From NCBI GenBank assembly GCA_946480595.1, contig CAMLKC010000049.1, positions 1 to 7,090 on the forward strand: a DNA stretch of 7,090 nucleotides, read 5' to 3'. Shown here in pieces: positions 5,666-7,090 of this stretch. Source of the stretch: an uncultured Candidatus Saccharibacteria bacterium. Its GTDB lineage: Bacteria; Patescibacteria; Saccharimonadia; Saccharimonadales; CAMLKC01. The notes below the pieces were generated by a model that worked only from the letters and a program-made list of their open reading frames with translations, ran no database searches and had not been told where the DNA came from. The position numbers and the translations under genes are program-made. Numbering within the stretch: the stretch's first letter is position 1; the number at the start of each line of letters is the position of its first letter.

Positions 5666-6437
5666 AAAGGACAGCCATTTCTGGGTGTTTAGCTTGCCGG
5701 ACCTTAGGACAGGGGATATGTGGCGGCAGTTTTTCGCGCAGTATAGCCTCTAGCTGCTCTCCGTACTGCTCGAAATACGTTCCAATGCTTCCCCCGATAA
5801 TAATAGTATCTGGCTGGATAAGGGGAATCGCAGCAAGAAAGCCGCGGCTAATACGATCGGCAATCTGATGCCAGGTGCGCTTGGTGGTGATATCGCGCGC
5901 ATATTTGCCATAGGTAGCATAGATCGCCTTGCCTGAGGCGAAGCTCTCCCATTCGCGAACGGTACCGTCATATTCGACGAGCATGCGTCCGCCCTCGCTT
6001 TTGCGCAGGCCGGGGTCTATCCTGCCATTGGTAATGACGCCCGTGCCAATACCAGTACTGACAGTCACGTAGAGTGAAGAGACCGGTACGGGGCGGAGCA
6101 CACGCGTTTCCGCGAGGCCAGCTAGGTTGGCGTCATTCTCAATCAAGACAGGGACATTGCCCAGCACACCCGAGAGCGCTTTTTTAGCATCGAAGTTTTT
6201 CCACCCCAGGTTGTTGCACCACACTGCAACGCCGTCCTTGACGATTCCGGGCAGTGCGACCACGATGGCCTCTACTTTTTCCCGGGCATAGAGTTCTTCA
6301 AGCTTTTCGCGCAGAAGCGCGACGTATTCATCTTGTTTTACAGGGGTGGGGAATTTAATGGTTTGACCCAAATGGCCGTCCCGACCGAAGCCCGCGACCA
6401 ACGTTTTCGTCCCACCCGTGTCGACCGTCACTAACAT
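5622..6437 (-). CDS. ROK-family (glucokinase-like) kinase lacking the usual zinc motif
   Basis: The protein has 271 residues, slightly shorter than typical ROK sugar kinases (about 290-320), and is probably cytoplasmic. The fold is shown by the N-terminal phosphate loop DTGGTKT (6-12), ENDAN (100-104) with D102 as the expected catalytic base, STGIGTG (127-133) and the nucleotide-site GGS (215-217) before a C-terminal helix. Two normal features are missing. The GEIGH sugar-binding block reads SEGGRM (147-152), so its His is Arg151, and the zinc-binding CxCGxxGC segment is replaced by a short EYDGTVREWESFASG stretch (155-169). Phosphoryl transfer to a sugar using ATP is the family role; the substrate here cannot be named, and a non-glucose sugar or regulatory role is possible. 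It is first of a two-gene minus-strand unit, overlapping the HExxH gene. No Shine-Dalgarno precedes the ATG. Confidence 0.85.
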   Translation of the reverse strand: MLVTVDTGGTKTLVAGFGRDGHLGQTIKFPTPVKQDEYVALLREKLEELYAREKVEAIVVALPGIVKDGVAVWCNNLGWKNFDAKKALSGVLGNVPVLIENDANLAGLAETRVLRPVPVSSLYVTVSTGIGTGVITNGRIDPGLRKSEGGRMLVEYDGTVREWESFASGKAIYATYGKYARDITTKRTWHQIADRISRGFLAAIPLIQPDTIIIGGSIGTYFEQYGEQLEAILREKLPPHIPCPKVRQAKHPEMAVLYGCYYYAIDFLADN

Positions 6438-6443
6438 GTTTGT

Positions 6444-6449
6444 AGTGTA
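6444..6449 (-). promoter_or_regulatory. Candidate -10 box of the ROK gene
   Basis: On the minus strand TACACT lies only 6 nt before the ATG, and an overlapping TATGCT lies 11 nt before it. Either would put the transcript start at or close to the start codon. No good -35 and no purine-rich ribosome binding site are seen. The evidence is weak taken alone but matches the pattern at 1221-1238. Confidence 0.3.
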
Positions 6450-6465
6450 GCATAAAAGGGGCTAA

Positions 6466-6494
6466 TTGCGCTCTTTCAGGGAAAACAGTATAAT
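6466..6494 (+). promoter_or_regulatory. Promoter of the LPXTG-type protein gene
   Basis: TTGCGC (6466-6471), a 17-bp spacer and a perfect TATAAT (6489-6494). The start is expected at about 6501, giving a leader of about 24 nt containing AGAGAGGG (6506-6513) as ribosome binding site. It is divergent from the ROK gene within an 87-bp gap. Confidence 0.75.
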
Positions 6495-6524
6495 TAGAAC
6501 AAATAAGAGAGGGAATGACAGTTT

Positions 6525-6908
6525 ATGACACGAACAAATCAGGGTGGATCAGTCCTCGGTTTTGTTGTAGTCGCCGTAATAATGGCCGGATTGTTGATTG
6601 GTGGGGTATATGCAGTGCGGCAGTTGACGGCGGTGCCTCAGCAGGGTGCGGATCCATCAAAAACAACAGAGGAAACACCGGCATCTGAGCAAGCCAAGCC
6701 GGAAACGCCAAAAGCCGAAGAAAAAACGGATGGTTCGAAGAGTGAATCGACGCCGCCTGCTAGCACTGATAATTCAGGGCAACACGCAAGCGAATTACCA
6801 CAGACCGGCCCAAGCGAAAGCCTCCTTGGTGCCACGATTATGCTGGCCGTGCTTAGCGGGGTTGCGGTTTCGTACGCCCGTTCGCGCCGCGTCGAACTCG
6901 CACTTTGA
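6525..6908 (+). CDS. Small LPXTG-type surface protein (sortase substrate candidate)
   Basis: The protein has 127 residues. A hydrophobic segment near the N-terminus (about 10-30) acts as signal or anchor; no clear cleavage site follows. Residues about 40-90 are a low-complexity Pro/Glu/Lys/Ser/Thr linker, probably disordered. LPQTG (91-95), a second hydrophobic segment (about 99-117) and a basic RSRR tail (119-122) form the classic three-part cell-wall sorting signal. If a sortase cuts between T94 and G95, only about 55-65 exposed residues would remain, with no folded domain visible. No sortase is in the window. The ATG at 6525 is 11 nt from the ribosome binding site, slightly long. The TGA stop is embedded in the -35 box of the next promoter, and no terminator separates the genes, so read-through into the S1 gene is possible. 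Confidence 0.82.
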   Translation: MTRTNQGGSVLGFVVVAVIMAGLLIGGVYAVRQLTAVPQQGADPSKTTEETPASEQAKPETPKAEEKTDGSKSESTPPASTDNSGQHASELPQTGPSESLLGATIMLAVLSGVAVSYARSRRVELAL

Positions 6909-6933
6909 CTTTTACTCTTTATAGAGGTACAAT
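6905..6933 (+). promoter_or_regulatory. Promoter of the ribosomal protein S1 gene
   Basis: TTGACT (6905-6910), a 17-bp spacer and TACAAT (6928-6933), close to the vegetative consensus. The -35 box contains the TGA stop of the upstream gene (6906-6908). The start is expected at about 6940, which leaves a leader of about 70 nt, long for this window. Confidence 0.75.
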
Positions 6934-6941
6934 AGAGAGTA
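6913..6941. repeat. Inverted repeat spanning the -10 of the S1 promoter
   Basis: TACTCT (6913-6918) is matched by AGAGTA (6936-6941), centred on the promoter's spacer/-10 junction. A shorter stem, CTCT (6915-6918) with AGAG (6923-6926), competes. It could be an operator, but the arms are only 6 bp. Confidence 0.25.
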
Positions 6942-6986
6942 ATCTAGGTGTCGCGCCAATTAGGCGTGTCTCCAGAAATATCAATT

Positions 6987-7008
6987 AAGGAAGGAGTCTT
7001 TTAAGACT
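6987..7008 (+). promoter_or_regulatory. S1 leader: Shine-Dalgarno followed by a small hairpin
   Basis: AAGGAAGGAG (6987-6996) is a strong ribosome binding site, but it lies 13 nt before the ATG at 7010. AGTCT (6995-6999) can pair with AGACT (7004-7008) around TTTA, and folding this stem would shorten the effective distance. A second leader hairpin, CGCGCC (6953-6958) with GGCGTG (6963-6968, one G-T pair), lies upstream. Both sit where S1 autoregulation would act, but control is inferred only. Confidence 0.45.
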
Positions 7009-7009
7009 T

Positions 7010-7090
7010 ATGGCAACAAAAGCCGCAATAACAATGGATGATTTGCTCGCTTCTCACGAAGAAAGCGTCAAGCAACTCGCAGCAGGAGAA
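7010..7090 (+). CDS. rpsA: Ribosomal protein S1, N-terminal fragment (runs off window)
   Basis: The reading frame is open for 27 codons to the window edge. The residues TMDDLLASHEESVKQLAAGE match the start of bacterial S1 proteins (TMEDLLA...GD.V.G pattern), just before the first S1 RNA-binding domain would begin. S1 helps the 30S subunit bind and unfold mRNA. The start is set by the strong ribosome binding site and the fit of the protein. Only 27 residues are visible, so another S1-domain protein cannot be fully excluded. Confidence 0.75.
   Translation, partial: MATKAAITMDDLLASHEESVKQLAAGE

Noticed and set aside
6646..6924. Plus-strand frame of 92 codons, very basic
   Set aside because: It is an alternate frame of the LPXTG-type gene; its Lys/Arg richness follows from the A-rich linker codons.

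Overview
The window looks like a piece of a Candidate Phyla Radiation genome, most likely Saccharibacteria (TM7). This is inferred from the mix of genes: a KGG-repeat mini-protein, a tiny LPXTG-type surface protein, secreted zinc peptidases and a zinc-ribbon HExxH protein. It has not been tested by rRNA phylogeny. Two genes end in TGA (3906-3908 and 6906-6908) and neither needs TGA read through, so the standard bacterial code (table 11) fits. That argues against the UGA=Gly lineages Gracilibacteria and Absconditabacteria.

Layout. Positions 1-827 are the 3' third of a 23S rRNA, including the peptidyl-transferase and sarcin-ricin regions. A tRNA-free spacer with hairpins follows, then a short 5S rRNA (1021-1129) and a strong terminator (1134-1170). 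Next comes a three-gene, tightly packed plus-strand operon (1238-4681), all of it aimed outside the membrane: a membrane-anchored M14 zinc carboxypeptidase with Ig-like domains, a secreted metzincin-type DUF3152 protease, and a single-pass membrane protein of unknown function. A terminator at about 4700-4731 closes the operon. A regulatory region of about 180 bp leads to a small KGG stress-type protein (4915-5142) under a near-consensus promoter with a dyad between its -35 and -10.

A bidirectional terminator (5157-5187) separates this from two overlapping minus-strand genes: an atypical ROK-family sugar kinase (5622-6437) followed by an HExxH/zinc-ribbon protein (5186-5665). A divergent promoter region of 87 bp then leads rightwards to a 127-residue LPXTG-type protein (6525-6908). 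Last comes the start of ribosomal protein S1 (7010 to the window edge), whose promoter begins inside the stop codon of the gene before it.

How the genes relate. The two zinc peptidases and the membrane protein appear to be co-expressed and may form an envelope or host-contact peptidase module. The M14 active site is complete and carries an Asp at the specificity position, which points to basic or diamino-acid termini such as peptidoglycan stem peptides. The DUF3152 fold is, from memory, mostly known from Actinobacteria, the phylum that known Saccharibacteria live on. Several genes (1238, 3162/3174, 6437) have a -10-like box only a few bases before the start codon and little or no Shine-Dalgarno, whereas the KGG and S1 genes have strong ribosome binding sites.
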